Shown here piece by piece: positions 36,661 through 48,900 of a stretch of 64,000 bases of DNA (its first letter is position 1; each line of letters opens with the position of its first letter). The translations under genes and the position numbers were made by a program. The notes under the pieces were generated by a model. It was not told the DNA's origin. It ran no database searches and saw only the letters and a list, made by a program, of their open reading frames with translations. The stretch comes from Gordionus sp. m RMFG-2023 (lineage: Eukaryota > Nematomorpha > Gordioida > Chordodea > Parachordodidae), in the NCBI RefSeq assembly GCF_954871325.1, contig NC_088778.1, forward strand, positions 31,632,730 through 31,696,729, in the 5' to 3' direction.

Positions 36661-37915
36661 TAAATCTCGCCTCCCTCCCCCCAGTAAAATTAAACCGATT
36701 GCCTAGGGTTGCTTGATCCATAGTATTTATTAGATTCCACCGGGGAGAAAAGACTACGCCCTCTAATTATAAATCTGCATTAAAAGAATAAATAAAATTT
36801 GACATGAACGAGCCAGCCTAATTCATCAAGACACGTACGAGTTGGGTTAAACTCTATATATATATATTTATAATAAGATACAAAAGAAAATTAACCTAAA
36901 AAAATGCGTTGTTTAAACGTTCAAATTAGAGTAATTTATAATTTTGGCCATCATAGGGTTGTGCGGACATCTTTCTTATCCTGAGCACAAAATTTAATGC
37001 CATTTTTAATTCCTATAGTATTAAAATATTGGGAAACTTAGGTTAATGATTACTTTCCTTTTTCTTAAGCAAGATACATTCAAAAAATATAAGCTTCATA
37101 AAAATTGGGAAGATCTACTGGCTTGTAATAAGAATTACAGGCGCCTTCATTTTATTTTTAAAACCCGATAACCATGCAGCCTCAGAATCTCATCAAAACA
37201 GTTGCGTCTATTTATTTTTTTAAAGATCTGAATTTATTTTTTTTGACACCTAATTCAGTCTGATAAAAGGCTACAATCGAATATAGATGATATGGTACAA
37301 AAAATGGATGTATAAATAAACAGAAAATTGATCATTAAAATATGATTCACTTTTTAAGGAAAATTAGGAAAGTTATAGTGATTTTACAAGGATATAACCC
37401 TTGGTTTAGATTAAATGTTGTTAAATACCCTAACTTTGACCATCTCTATTATAGCATAGTCAAGCAGCCTAAAAAAATTAAATTGAGCTTCGAAGTTGAG
37501 TCTCAACTTGAAGATTGATTCCAATATTTTTGTTTAAAAATATGTAGTTTAGATTAAGTATATGTTTATTAAAAATATACACGCCAATATAGTTTAGATG
37601 GTAAAATTAGGCGACCAATGACCAAGGTAAACAAGGAGGAGAGTGCATCAAAATGATATTGGGGTGTAACTTATGGGAGCGTATCATTCCTAGCTATAAT
37701 AATTTGAAGAATATATTACATCACTCCTCTTAATTTATCATGAATATTAATCTATCTCTAGGTATCTCATACATGAAGCCTTTAAAAAAAAATACCGCCC
37801 TAAAGCTTATTTTAGCGAACCATATGTTCATTGGTTGTCAAGTAGTTCGACATTATCAAAATTTAATTCGACAATTTTATTTAAAAAAAAAAATAGTAAT
37901 AAACGTAAAATAAAT
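36661..37915. other. Region 3' of the GPCR gene
   Basis: No gene supported. On the minus strand an AATAAA polyadenylation signal lies at 37876-37881, about 35 bases past the GPCR stop, in an A-rich setting. Confidence 0.55.
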
Positions 37916-39864
37916 TTATCTTTTTTTCGAGTATTTAACGAGTTCGAAAGGTTTATCCATTAAGCCCCTTCTATATATGGGGTTAAATATCAGGTTGAGA
38001 TAAAAGGTGAGCGAAATGTATAGGTACTCCACAAGTGTGCAAACGGCTAAAGCTACATCTATATCGTAATCCATCATCGTGTTGATGTAAAAATTGCGGA
38101 AGATCAGAAAAATCGAGACCGGAAACAGTAGCACCACGAATTCGATACCTATTATGCCGATCAGCGTATTCTCCACTTTATTATCCCGCAATTTGGTGTA
38201 TAATTTTGGGCTTCTTATGATGAAATTCTTCGAAGAAGAAGGCTGAGATTCTCCTTCGGAACTCTTTGCCATCTTTCAAAAAAAAAATTATCATTATTAT
38301 TACACGTAATATTATTTCTTAGATTTTTTAATGCTATTCTTTTTACCCTATATTCCGGACTGAGAGAGTTATCGCTTTCTTTCAAATTTCTATAGAAGCC
38401 CGAAAATTTATTGGACGGTGGCAAGAGATTTGAGGAATTTACGTCGAGATTACGATTTATCCTTTTTATTAGCAACGATTTATGGATCCTATTCGTCCAA
38501 ATCTTGACCAATAATATCGCTAGGGCTGGTAAAAATTTGGTGAAAAATACCCGAGCTGCCTCGTAAGTTGTCCAAAGGAGACGTTCCCTTTTCGTGTCAG
38601 GATAACTATATTGAAATATAGTATATTTTTTTTTTCGCAATTAATGTTTGTATTTTAATATTATTTAATATTTTATTTTGTTGTTCGTAATCGTTTTAAA
38701 AACGCTAATCAAATTCATAAAATTAATTTGGCGTAAATTTTAATTTCAAAAGTTGCCGAAATGTATTATTTAATTTAATGTAGCTATAAATAATTTAAAT
38801 TTTGTATAGATCAAAGGCTCTATTAAAGTTTGTTAGAATCACTAACTTAGCCATGATTTTGCTAAGGAAAGGGGGGGGGGGAGGAAGCACTATTGGGTGA
38901 GATTTTTTTCCCTATTAACTTTATTGGAGATATAAAGGTCTAATTTTTTCTAAAAAATTTTGAATTATAAGTTGTAATTTTAAAAAAGTTATTAATTATT
39001 TTTCTTTCAAATTCTTCCTTAATTTTTTGGGGAGAGGGTGAGTGTGTAGGAAGGGGAAATTTATATTAGTTTACGAGAATCGGCTAAAATGGCGATGAAG
39101 CACCTGTTTAGAATATAATATAATTAAATGCATTATAAAGGTATATGTTTGGCATCCATTTAAAAAAAAATATTTATATATAAATTCTTCCCTCTATTTA
39201 ATAAATTATAAACGTATTACCAAAATTTGTAATAATAAACAATCAAATAGGGCTCTACTCCGCACACATTCATTCTATTTTGCATCTCGAACAACCACCT
39301 GGTCGGTATGAACCACAGAACTACGTAAATAAAATTGAACATCAGCATGTACATTATATTTCTGGTTCGAAACCACATTTTGTATTTTACCGGGAATGCC
39401 GTGCCAATCATTTGAGAAAGAGCCAGTATGACGTAAATACCGAAGGAAAAACTGACCAACGATTTAGCTATGGGAAAATGAAAATTCGCCATGTACCTAT
39501 TCCAAGGTTTTTTGGTCCAAAATTTATAGAATTTGAGCTCCCCAATCAAATCCAGAATGGGGTATATGAACATGGTCACGAAATTTATGACGTTAGCCGA
39601 GTACAGAGCGCGGGTCACTATGACATTGGGATGCGATTTTTCTCTAAAAGCGATTTTGAGTCCCAACGAATTGCCCACCAAACCCATCACGAACACGATG
39701 GGGGCGATAGTTATAAAAAAAATGAACATCGATTTGTTATTCTTGTAGACTACTGACCACGGAACGCACGTAAAATTTCCCGACGAATTTACGATTTTAT
39801 AATCCAGTGCCGGCTGGGGAAGCGATAAATTTAATATAAATTTATCGTTCGCCGAAAGTAACAT
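37916..39864 (-). CDS. FMRFamide-receptor-like rhodopsin-family GPCR
   Basis: Seven-helix receptor, probably for a peptide; plasma membrane. Three GT-AG exons join in phase: 39221-39864, 38347-38605, 37916-38272 (419 residues; introns 615 and 74 bp). I chose the ATG at 39864 because it gives a short N-terminus with three N-glycosylation sites (NLS, NSS, NFT); an in-frame ATG at 39993 would add 43 residues. TM1 about 46-72 with GNSLGL, TM2 81-107, TM3 129-152, TM4 168-188, TM5 232-252 with the helix-5 Pro, TM6 337-359, TM7 373-397 ending FNPIY. The FPIAKSLVSFSFGIYVILAL to PVKY segment aligns with FMRFamide receptors. Odd: the E/DRY position reads SQM, the usual TM3-start Cys is absent, and TM2 Asp is replaced by Asn. 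Signalling may be altered. The tail is short. Confidence 0.85.
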
Positions 39865-39993
39865 GTTTTGGTTTATATGTTTAGAGGTTTTAAAATTTAT
39901 GTCCAAAAATATAGGCCGAAAAAAAATAAATTTTCTTTTTAAAGAATTTAAATTATTATTACAAACAAAATAAAAATGAATGATATAAAACAT

Positions 39994-41739
39994 AGATATA
40001 TTTTTTCTAAAAAAAAATAAAATAATTATGAGATAATGGTTAGAAATTTAATGATTATCAAAAATTTAATATAACTATTATAGTGTTACCTATTATAATA
40101 TAAGCTCACCTTCTCACATAATAATAGCAAAATGTAATTTTTTAAAAATATTTATCTATTCATTATTATATTACTTTAACTAAGGGACACACTTTTTTTC
40201 CTAGTGAATAATTTATTATATCGTATCGTCATTTTATAAATAATGTCATGAAAAGATATAATTAGATTTTTCTGGAGTAAAAAAAATGTGACATCAAATT
40301 ACTTACTCTAATTAACGTCAAATATTGGCATAAACATATTTAATTTATTAAACTAAAAGTCGAAAAAAAATAAATAATATGGTGTGATGATAACTACAAA
40401 GAAGAGCAAATATAATTAAAAGTATTTTTTTTTAACCTTTTATTTGTCAAGTCTAATATATATGGACATTATATTCTCATAGATTTAGATCTATGAAATC
40501 TCTCATGCCTTGGGAGTAAAATCCTTAATACAGGTGGAATTCTATTGCACTAGATTAGCGTGTCTACTGTTTGGCAAATAATATACTCAGACTCAGATAG
40601 CAAAAAGAAGATAGAAATAAATATAGCAATAATCGAGTAGTTTCAAAGGTGGCAATTGTTTTTTTTATATATATTAGTATAAGTGGGATTGGTATCCATT
40701 ATTTAGTAAATCTTGTTTTATTTGTTCAAAGATCAAACAGACGATAAAAGAGATAAATTATAAATAAAATTAAGTAATTGATATTAAGGATTAAGCAGAC
40801 GATTTATAGGGGATAGAAAATTCGGGAAAAGTTGTGGTATACTCTTCCCTAAACTTAATTTATAACATTTTGCTTCTCGAAAAATGGCAAAGTTATAAAT
40901 AAAAAAAACTTATGTGATAAGTAAAATTACGATCAACTATATTTTATTTTAAAAGTCACATTCAACATATTAGTTTTATATATACAATTATTTATTTGGT
41001 TATAAATGCCTGTTATTATTCAAAACTTATATGGTTCAAAGATGTGATTATAGGGAAGCCCTATTATGGGGATGGGGAATGGGCATCTTCTGAGTTTTCG
41101 TTTGGATAATTCTACAGCATATATACCCTGACTTTTATGCTTAGGTGTTTATAAACCTGATCTCGTCTATCAAAGTAACCTCGACAATGAAACAATTTGT
41201 GGCCTATTGAATCGCTTTTGAAATAGTTGGAAATTGTTTTCAATAAGTTTAAAATAGAAATCTATCCTCGATAACAAACAGTTTAACCAATTTCTCGAGA
41301 CTATAAAAATTTTGGATCCAAATCGTCTAACCCTATTAGGTCCTCTCTTGTCAAACAAAATTTATAAAAAAAATTTTTTTTGACAAGGATAAAATACAAA
41401 ATATCTTTCCGGCTTATCTGAATGATACTTTTTTTTATAAATATTTTGTATTTATACATAACATATATACCAAAAATATTACACCCCTTACCATGAATTC
41501 GAAGTTAGCCGAATTCGCAGCGAAATATACAAAATATTATATAAATAATTATAATTTTAACATTAATTTTTGTACTTGGCCGGGATTTCGCGATGTGAAT
41601 GCAGGGTCATTCTTCATTCTCATTTATTATTTTTTGGAAAATTTCTTTTAAAATCGACTTTATTAATTTTATTAAATGATTCTACCCATTCAAAATGTAA
41701 CAAAATGAAATACATCGAATACGGTAAGGCTGTTTGAAT
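39994..41739. other. Region 5' of the GPCR gene
   Basis: A+T-rich; presumed promoter side of the receptor, but no clear TATA/initiator pair stands out from the A+T background. A minus-strand reading at 41170-41358 matches nothing I know. Confidence 0.5.
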
Positions 41740-41966
41740 TGGTGTTGTTAAACGGCTCGTTTTGAGCCGATTTTTAAAAACGGTTAACTCGATATTTCAT
41801 CTAAAAGAAAAAAATTACGCAAGCCTGAAGATTTTGCTCGTAGAAGGAACAAAGGTCTAGATCATTTATCATAGAAATCTCTAGACTTGGGCACTATTTT
41901 TCTGTCTAAAATATTGAGTTAGCCGTTTTAAAAAATAGGCTCAAAATGGGCCGTTTAACAACACTA
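41740..41966. mobile_element. TAGTGTTG-type palindromic hAT MITE
   Basis: 227 bp, ends TGGTGTTGTTAAACGGCTCG / GGGCCGTTTAACAACACTA; flanks GTTTGAAT and CTTTGAAT (41732-41739, 41967-41974) differ at one base. The inner AATATTGAGTTAGCCGTTTT block is intact. Confidence 0.88.
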
Positions 41967-42352
41967 CTTTGAATTCGGAATATAGATTCTATTATTTCTA
42001 GCCTATTTATGAGTATATACTAAAAAATTGTCCTTATTTGTCTATTAATTTAAATCTTCATTTTTTAAGTACCTATTATAATTACGAAAATAGATATAAA
42101 ACCGAAGGACGAAATTTATAAAGCATTTTTCAAATGTAAGAAAATATAAAAGACAAAAGCTTTCAGATTGGGGCTTATTTGAGGATGCTTTTTTTAAAAA
42201 AAATTTGTTATGGAGGACAAAAAAAAAATTTTGAATTAGATTGGACAGTTTGTGTTAAATATTATTTTTTTTTTATTAGCGATACATGTATATTTTAATT
42301 AAATTTTTAGACACATATACTTCCAAAAGGATCCCCTCAAAAGGGTTATGGC

Positions 42353-42690
42353 CAATGACATATATAATACCTAGACTGATGATTCATTCATTAAAATGCA
42401 TTTGAAAGCATCGTTGAATACAAATCAGCTGGACCCGCCATTTTGGTAACCCATATAGTAATTATTCTCATTGTTAAAAACTACTATTAAATCGATAACT
42501 TGCTTCCTTATTATATCGATGATCCGGTTAATTCTTTAATAAAGTTTGCATTCAGATATAGGAATAAATTAGGCTCTCGTTTAAAATTTTAATAATGATT
42601 TGTGTAACCAAGATGGCGTCTCCAGCTGATTTGCATTGATGTACACTTTTAATGAATGAATCGTCAGTCTAGGTATTATACATGTCATTG
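42353..42690. mobile_element. Fold-back hAT MITE (CAATGACAT...), copy 2
   Basis: 338 bp, ends CAATGACATATATAATACC / TATTATACATGTCATTG; flanks GTTATGGC and GTTATGGG (42345-42352, 42691-42698). Both copies keep CCATTTTGGTAACCC / AACCAAGATGGCGTCTCC as the middle of a long hairpin. Confidence 0.88.
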
Positions 42691-42784
42691 GTTATGGGGG
42701 CCTAGTTACTCGTAAATTATATATAGAGTGAAAAAAGGGAAAAGTGTAGACAATTTTTTTTAAAATCCAAATAAGCACCTATTA

Positions 42785-43069
42785 AGTAGGGATTTGTATC
42801 GGGCCTAATTTTTCAAGCACCGCCCGGCACGAACTTATTTAAATATAGAAATTAATTTTTATAATTACTCAAAATAAAAAAACATATGTTATATGGCGTC
42901 TAGTTATTTAAATGAAATCATATATTTTTATTTTACATAAAAATTCAATATTAAAATTGATAAATTTAAATATATATAAAAAAAAATTCCAAGGCCCAAC
43001 CCGACCCGGCCCGAACCCGATTTTTTTTAAAAAGCCGGGTACTGGCCAGGCCTACTTTTGCAGATCTCT
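42785..43069. mobile_element. GC-stepped MITE (CAGAGACCTGCA family)
   Basis: 285 bp; left AGTAGGGATTTGTATCGGGC, right TTTTGCAGATCTCT; perfect 8-bp duplication ACCTATTA (42777-42784, 43070-43077). CCCGACCCGGCCCGAACCCG in the interior. Confidence 0.82.
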
Positions 43070-43696
43070 ACCTATTAGCACTTCTTTTTCTAAAAGTATA
43101 ATTTCAAATATTTTTTTTCTTTTATAAGTAAATATTTTCTAATTATTATGCTTAAAATAATCTTTCAATATGAAATCACAAAATAAAAATAAAAACTTCG
43201 ATGATTTTTGCTCAAAAAAATATTTTGAATATTTTTTTTTTTACAAGCTCTGGTAAAAAAAAAAAAGATGCGAGCGACGCACTCTAAGCAATTATCGCGA
43301 GGCACCTTAAAAGTATTCAAAAAAAATATATAGTTCAAAGAAAAAAGGAAGAAATGAAAGATTGTGGATATTTATTTAATTATTAATATATATTTCAATT
43401 TGCATAGATGAGAGATATGGAAAGCTTGGCCAGATCGAAAGCCAGTGACAAGAGTCAAACCATAATTTTTTAAAATATCTGAATGGGTTGGGCAATAATT
43501 TAACGGACCGGGTTATTACTGCATGAAAAATCTCCTGCCCGGGCATCTGTATTGGATCGTGAAATCACTACCATTGTAGAATATCTATCGTTTTGATATT
43601 TTGCCAGTGTGAAATCACTACCACGATGATTTTTAAGAGATATGATCTTTTGTATTTTTTTAATTTTTTTTATAATGTTTCGATCTAATGATTTGC
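43070..43696. other. Short gap with a GC-stepped repeat fragment
   Basis: A+T-rich; a fragment at about 43480-43560 (GGACCGGGTTATTACTGC, CCTGCCCGGGCATC) resembles the GC-stepped MITEs. GTGAAATCACTACCA occurs twice (about 43559 and 43610). No gene. Confidence 0.45.
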
Positions 43697-45535
43697 CAGG
43701 GCCGTTACTAGCCTTTACAATCTCAGGGGGTTCAACTAAAAAAATTTATGGGGGGGGGGGGTCGAAGACCCCTATACCTTCTCTTTTGCCTGGCCTTCGA
43801 CCGAGCTTTATATTAATATATTATACTTTTTTAATTGAAATTTGCAAATTGTCATTTATTATGCATACAAATAATCGAAGTAAAACGATTCAAGACATTT
43901 CTCACATTTATTACAATATTAAATATTGATTACGGATATAAAAAAATCTTTGATTACAAGTGATAAAAAAGGTTAACCCTGAATTGATAATGGGTTTTAA
44001 AAACCACACAAGGCAATATAATCCTAGCAGTCAATATAGACAAAAGGTCATTAAACTAATATAACGTTGTGTTACCATTAGACAATGTTTTATAAAATAG
44101 ACTAAGCAAAAATTTGTAGGCTTAACCAAATTAATTCTTGAAGAAGAATATATAAACAACGAATCCAAATCATAAAACTATATGGTGGTTAGACCTATAT
44201 GACATTATAAAAGTTAGATAAGTAATCGAGAAAATTATTGTGAGATATTAAATTTCTAGAAGATTATCTTATATTTTTGATGGTATATAAACGACTAAAC
44301 AGTTGACCATTATCGCTCATCTAAATTATGCAATCAAATGCTCTCACCAGCAAGAGTAATAATTTTAAATTATAATAGCTAAACAAATAATAGATGCTGG
44401 TTAATTTGCAGTCATAGACCTATGACACTCACGATTTAAACTCATATCAGTATTTATAAAGTTATAACATAAAACAAAAACACCAAAAGTCTTTGGAAGA
44501 AATAATTATGCAAATATATTGAAGTCTTGAGTTATTTACAGATGATATGAATCATTTTATAACTATAAAATAAGGATCAGAGTAACATGATGAAAGTAAT
44601 TAAGATATTGTATACTATTGTCGAACCACCTCAATTGGTATATTATATCTTAAAATAATAGTAGTTTGTAATAATATCAAAAATATACTCGTATTTTAAC
44701 TCGAAACTATTTTTCAAAGAAGAAAAATAATGATTAAAAACACATAAAAATAAGAGAAGGGGAAAAAAAAATCTAATAAGAATACATTCATAGTGAGAAG
44801 AATAATAAGATGTTTAATTTTTAATGATATTTTCTTAAATAAATAGATGGCGCTAAAGAATTGAATGCAAATTGTTATGTATATTTATTAAGAGCATTGA
44901 TTCGTAAAGTTTATTAAATTATTAACTGTAATCTATTCTATAATTGTCAAATATATCTGTAAAAATGGTATTTTACCTAATATTTTATAATCATTTCTAT
45001 ATAAAAGAGGATTATCAACTATTTTTAGGAATAAGGCATGGTAATTAAATTTAAAAATGAATAATATAGTTGATTAGTGAGTTTGAACTCGGCTAATTAC
45101 AATATTATATTTGTTAATTTTCAATTAATAAATAATTATATTTATTATTAGGGTTATAAAATAATTTAAATAAAAATCAATTTCATCTATTAATGCTAAA
45201 TTAATATTTAGATTATGATTGATATACCATTTTTAACATAGAATTTGATTGCAAGCTGACATAGTGAAAATATAATATATATATATCGATCCGATCTTAT
45301 AATTAAAATAGCACTCATAATGAAAATTTTGATAGTTTTATTAATTTTTAAATAAATCAAATCTATATATAATAATTAATAGAATTATAAAAGAAATCCT
45401 TGAAGGAGCTAACAAATAATTTATTTTTAAATCAGGGGGGATATTAGGGAGCCATTAAAATTTTTTTTAGTTTGCTTCACAGGGGGCTATTTCAGAGGGC
45501 TCGAGAACCTGCCCCCCCCCCCAGCGATGCTACTG
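43697..45535. mobile_element. Element X, copy 2
   Basis: 1839 bp, uninterrupted. Ends CAGGGCCGTTACTAGCC and (reverse complement) CAGTAGCATCGCTGG; the flanking 8-mers TGATTTGC / CAATTTGT share only ATTTG. Matches copy 1 (23853-27605, minus its hAT insert) throughout, including the hairpin-rich left end (GGTCGAAGACCC, TGGCCTTCGACCGAG). No coding region. Confidence 0.78.
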
Positions 45536-45924
45536 CAATTTGTATTAATATTATTTTATCTTATTTTATCTTATTTTCTCAAATTTATTCTAATATTATT
45601 TAGAAATATTCAATTAAATATACAAATATATTTATTTTTTTAAATTTCTAAAAAAATTAAAACATGTGCAAAAATATATAACCAATCATAAGAAACAACC
45701 AATCACTTTATTAATGTTAAAAAAAAATAAACATAAAAAGAAAAATAAAGAAGCAATCAAAATATAATAAATAAAAATATATAACCAATTTTAAAAAAAA
45801 ATTTCCATTGTTTCCACTATGTGTTTTTCTTTTCGTTTTTTTTATTATTATTTTCTGTTGTTTTTTTAAAAAAAAACAAGTTTTTTTTCCCTATTCCTAA
45901 TTGAAACCATATCTAAATATAAGA
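45536..45924. other. 3' flank of the sulfotransferase gene
   Basis: Very A+T-rich with long T and A runs (45825-45895). Nothing distinct beyond presumed 3' UTR of the minus-strand gene. Confidence 0.5.
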
Positions 45925-48900
45925 TCACGATAATGATTTATTTTTATTTTTTTCATAAGACATCCTCTGGTAGTATCCAAATTTAGCGAGTCTTTCGCGA
46001 AATAATTTTATAGCGAAATTGTAGAGCTTTACATCCAGATGGTTATTTTGCGCTATTTTTATCAGCATATCTCGATCCAAACGTTTGCTCCCTTCCTCGG
46101 ATTTGCTCACTTTATTTTTCAAAAGCTCTTTATTGCTGAAGGATATTCCCAACACTTTCTCGAATAGGTAGATAGTTTCTGGCATAAATTCAGTTATGCC
46201 GAATACCTTGAGCCCTAATTGCAAGTTAATCTTGGCACTTTCTAGCATAATATGATTCTTTTGTTCAGTTGATAGACTGTGATCAGTGTTTTTATAAAAA
46301 AAATATCATATTGTTTATAAAATATGTTTACGAATCATTAGTTTAAAATGAATAAATACTATCTATAATACTTTATTAATAATTATTATACCAACTTTTG
46401 AACAAATAAAAAATCAACCAAACATTAACTCCAATTTTTCTTAAAAATTTATTGCCTAAAATTAAAAAGTTTCTATTAATATTGAACAATTTTACAGAAT
46501 ATAATCTCTCCCGTTTAATATTTTAATATTTCCAAAAATTTAATATGAAAAGTTTCATGGGTATCGAAAGAATATAGTCGTTACCATACTCCTTACTTTT
46601 ATCACATTCTATGATTGACATATCGGCTAGATGCCTTGTCATGCGATTATTTGCCCATTGATTTTGACAGGAGACAAACTCTTCCAATGTGAGCTCCGAA
46701 ATTTTTTTAATGTGGGCAAAGCATGTAGGACGAACAATCAACACTTCCTTCTCGCACAATATGTATTGCCTTCTCCAATGACTTCCCTTAAGAATCTGAT
46801 AGTATTCGCTCAGGTATCTTTTCATAGGTTCCCTCAACATCGTCACAAAGTATCTAAAATTTATTTGGGTAAGGATGAAGATTGTCAGTGAAATTTATTA
46901 TATATATTTGTTTAAATAAAATTTAATGCACATACTTGTCCCAATTTGTATTAAATTGTTATATTTAGCCTAAACTTAAACGTGATGCTTGATTTAGGAT
47001 TATTCTATTTTATATGATATGGCTAAGCTAATTTATCGAATGTTCAAATTGGACAAGTGGGTCAAACAAAACTTTTTCTTTGAAAAATGTATTACCCAAA
47101 TTCAAAAAGTATCGCCAGTTTTATATTTTGTCTCTTTTATCAATCTTGGCACGCAAAATTCTATGTGTAATTATAACCAAAATGATTTTAATATTGTAAT
47201 ATAAAGTTGGTTTCAAGATTCCAATGATGATTTACTAATTAATTTTGGATCACCAATTAAGTGGTTTGCCTAACCCCGCTATTGGGGTTTGTTGGGCAAA
47301 GTTTCCACTTTTAGAAAAAATAAAATATCTGGAATATGATTATACCTTTGTAGAGTATAGTTTTAGGTATCGATTCATATATTTTTCTTTATAATAACAA
47401 AACAACACAGGAGTTATAGCCGAATTTGTAAATTTGGTTCGACTAACCAGAGTCTCCCCTACTTTTTTAGTTTAATGATAGGCTAAGATAATCTTTAAAC
47501 CAATAGAATTAAAGATAATATTTCACAAAGAAATACAGAGATTAGAATTTTACACAACGGTCAAAAGATGTTTTGGGCTATTTAAGTATGATTGGAACTT
47601 GAGACTATTTGCAATAATGTGGTATGCAAGGCAAATGAAGCATATCCTAATAAATTTAAAATAGTTGGAAAAATGAAATATCTAGGCACTGCCAAATAGT
47701 GTTGATAAACGACTCGATTTAAGCCGATTTTTTATGGCTAACTCAATATTCCAGAAAAATATTGCCTAAGCCTCGGGATTATAGATCTCCAAATCTTTGT
47801 GTATCTATACGAAAAATCATGAAGTTCGCATAATATTTTATGATAGCCGTTTTTAGCAATACGCTAATCGAGGCCATTCAACAACACTACTGCCAGGCAT
47901 CATTCTAGACAATGCCCAGAAGGTTTCAGCCCCGATTAAAGGAATATGTCTTTAAATTTTGATCCATATCAGTTAGCGTTATATCCATTTTTGTATCGAG
48001 ATCGGTGTTGTTAAACGACTCGTTTTGAGATTATTTTTCAAAACGGGGAACTCAATATTTCAGCCAGAAAAATATTGCCTAAACCATGAGATTTGGCCAA
48101 TAGATATCAAAACCTTTGTTACTTCTACAAGCAAGATCTTCAGACTTGCGTAATATTATTCTGGATGATATATTTAGTTAGCCGTTTTTAAAAAACCGGC
48201 TAAAAACCAGCCGTTTATCAACACTAATCAAGATGATAATTTTTTTTAAATCTTGACATATTAAACCTTTCATAAAAATAAATTCTTGTTTATATGCGCA
48301 ATTTTATGCTGAATAAAATTGACAAATCAAACCAAAAATAAATAGATTTTCAACCAGACCCCTTCAGAATTATTTTAAATTTTACATATTTGTAATATAT
48401 GCTATAACTAAGAAAAAAAATGAAATTTTTACATTATACAACCACTTATTCGCTAAGATATGGGGGTTTAAAAGAGCGAATAAAATGGTTCATTTTTGAC
48501 AAAATGCACTTCATTAATTTTCGAATATCTCAAGAATAAATTAAGTTAGAGCAATAATTTAAATTTTATTAATTAGCTTAATAATTGATCTTTAATATGA
48601 ACGTATAAATAAATGTGATTGAAAACCCGATTAATACCCAAAACCGGAAGTACAAAAACGGAAATGGATATAAGAATAGGCATATTTTTTTTTAAATTTT
48701 TTTTTCCTGTGGATGTGTTTCTAAACTGGTTTATATTTGTACAAAATAAACTTAGACTGGGATAAACGTGGGTCTAGGAGTTAGACCTTTTACATGGTTA
48801 AAATTGTTCAAACTTAATATAAATATCATCCATCATATTTAGGTAATAATTTATATTAAAAAAATTATGTCTAAATGAAAGGCCCTTACCTTATTACTAA

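Noticed and set aside
39280-39756. 158-codon plus-strand frame
   Set aside because: Antisense of GPCR exon 1; its His/Gln-rich composition is a mirror of the receptor codons.
47270-47310. Hairpin AACCCCGCTATTGGGGTT as a transcription terminator
   Set aside because: Rho-independent terminators do not apply in this eukaryotic setting; it lies within an HS6ST intron.
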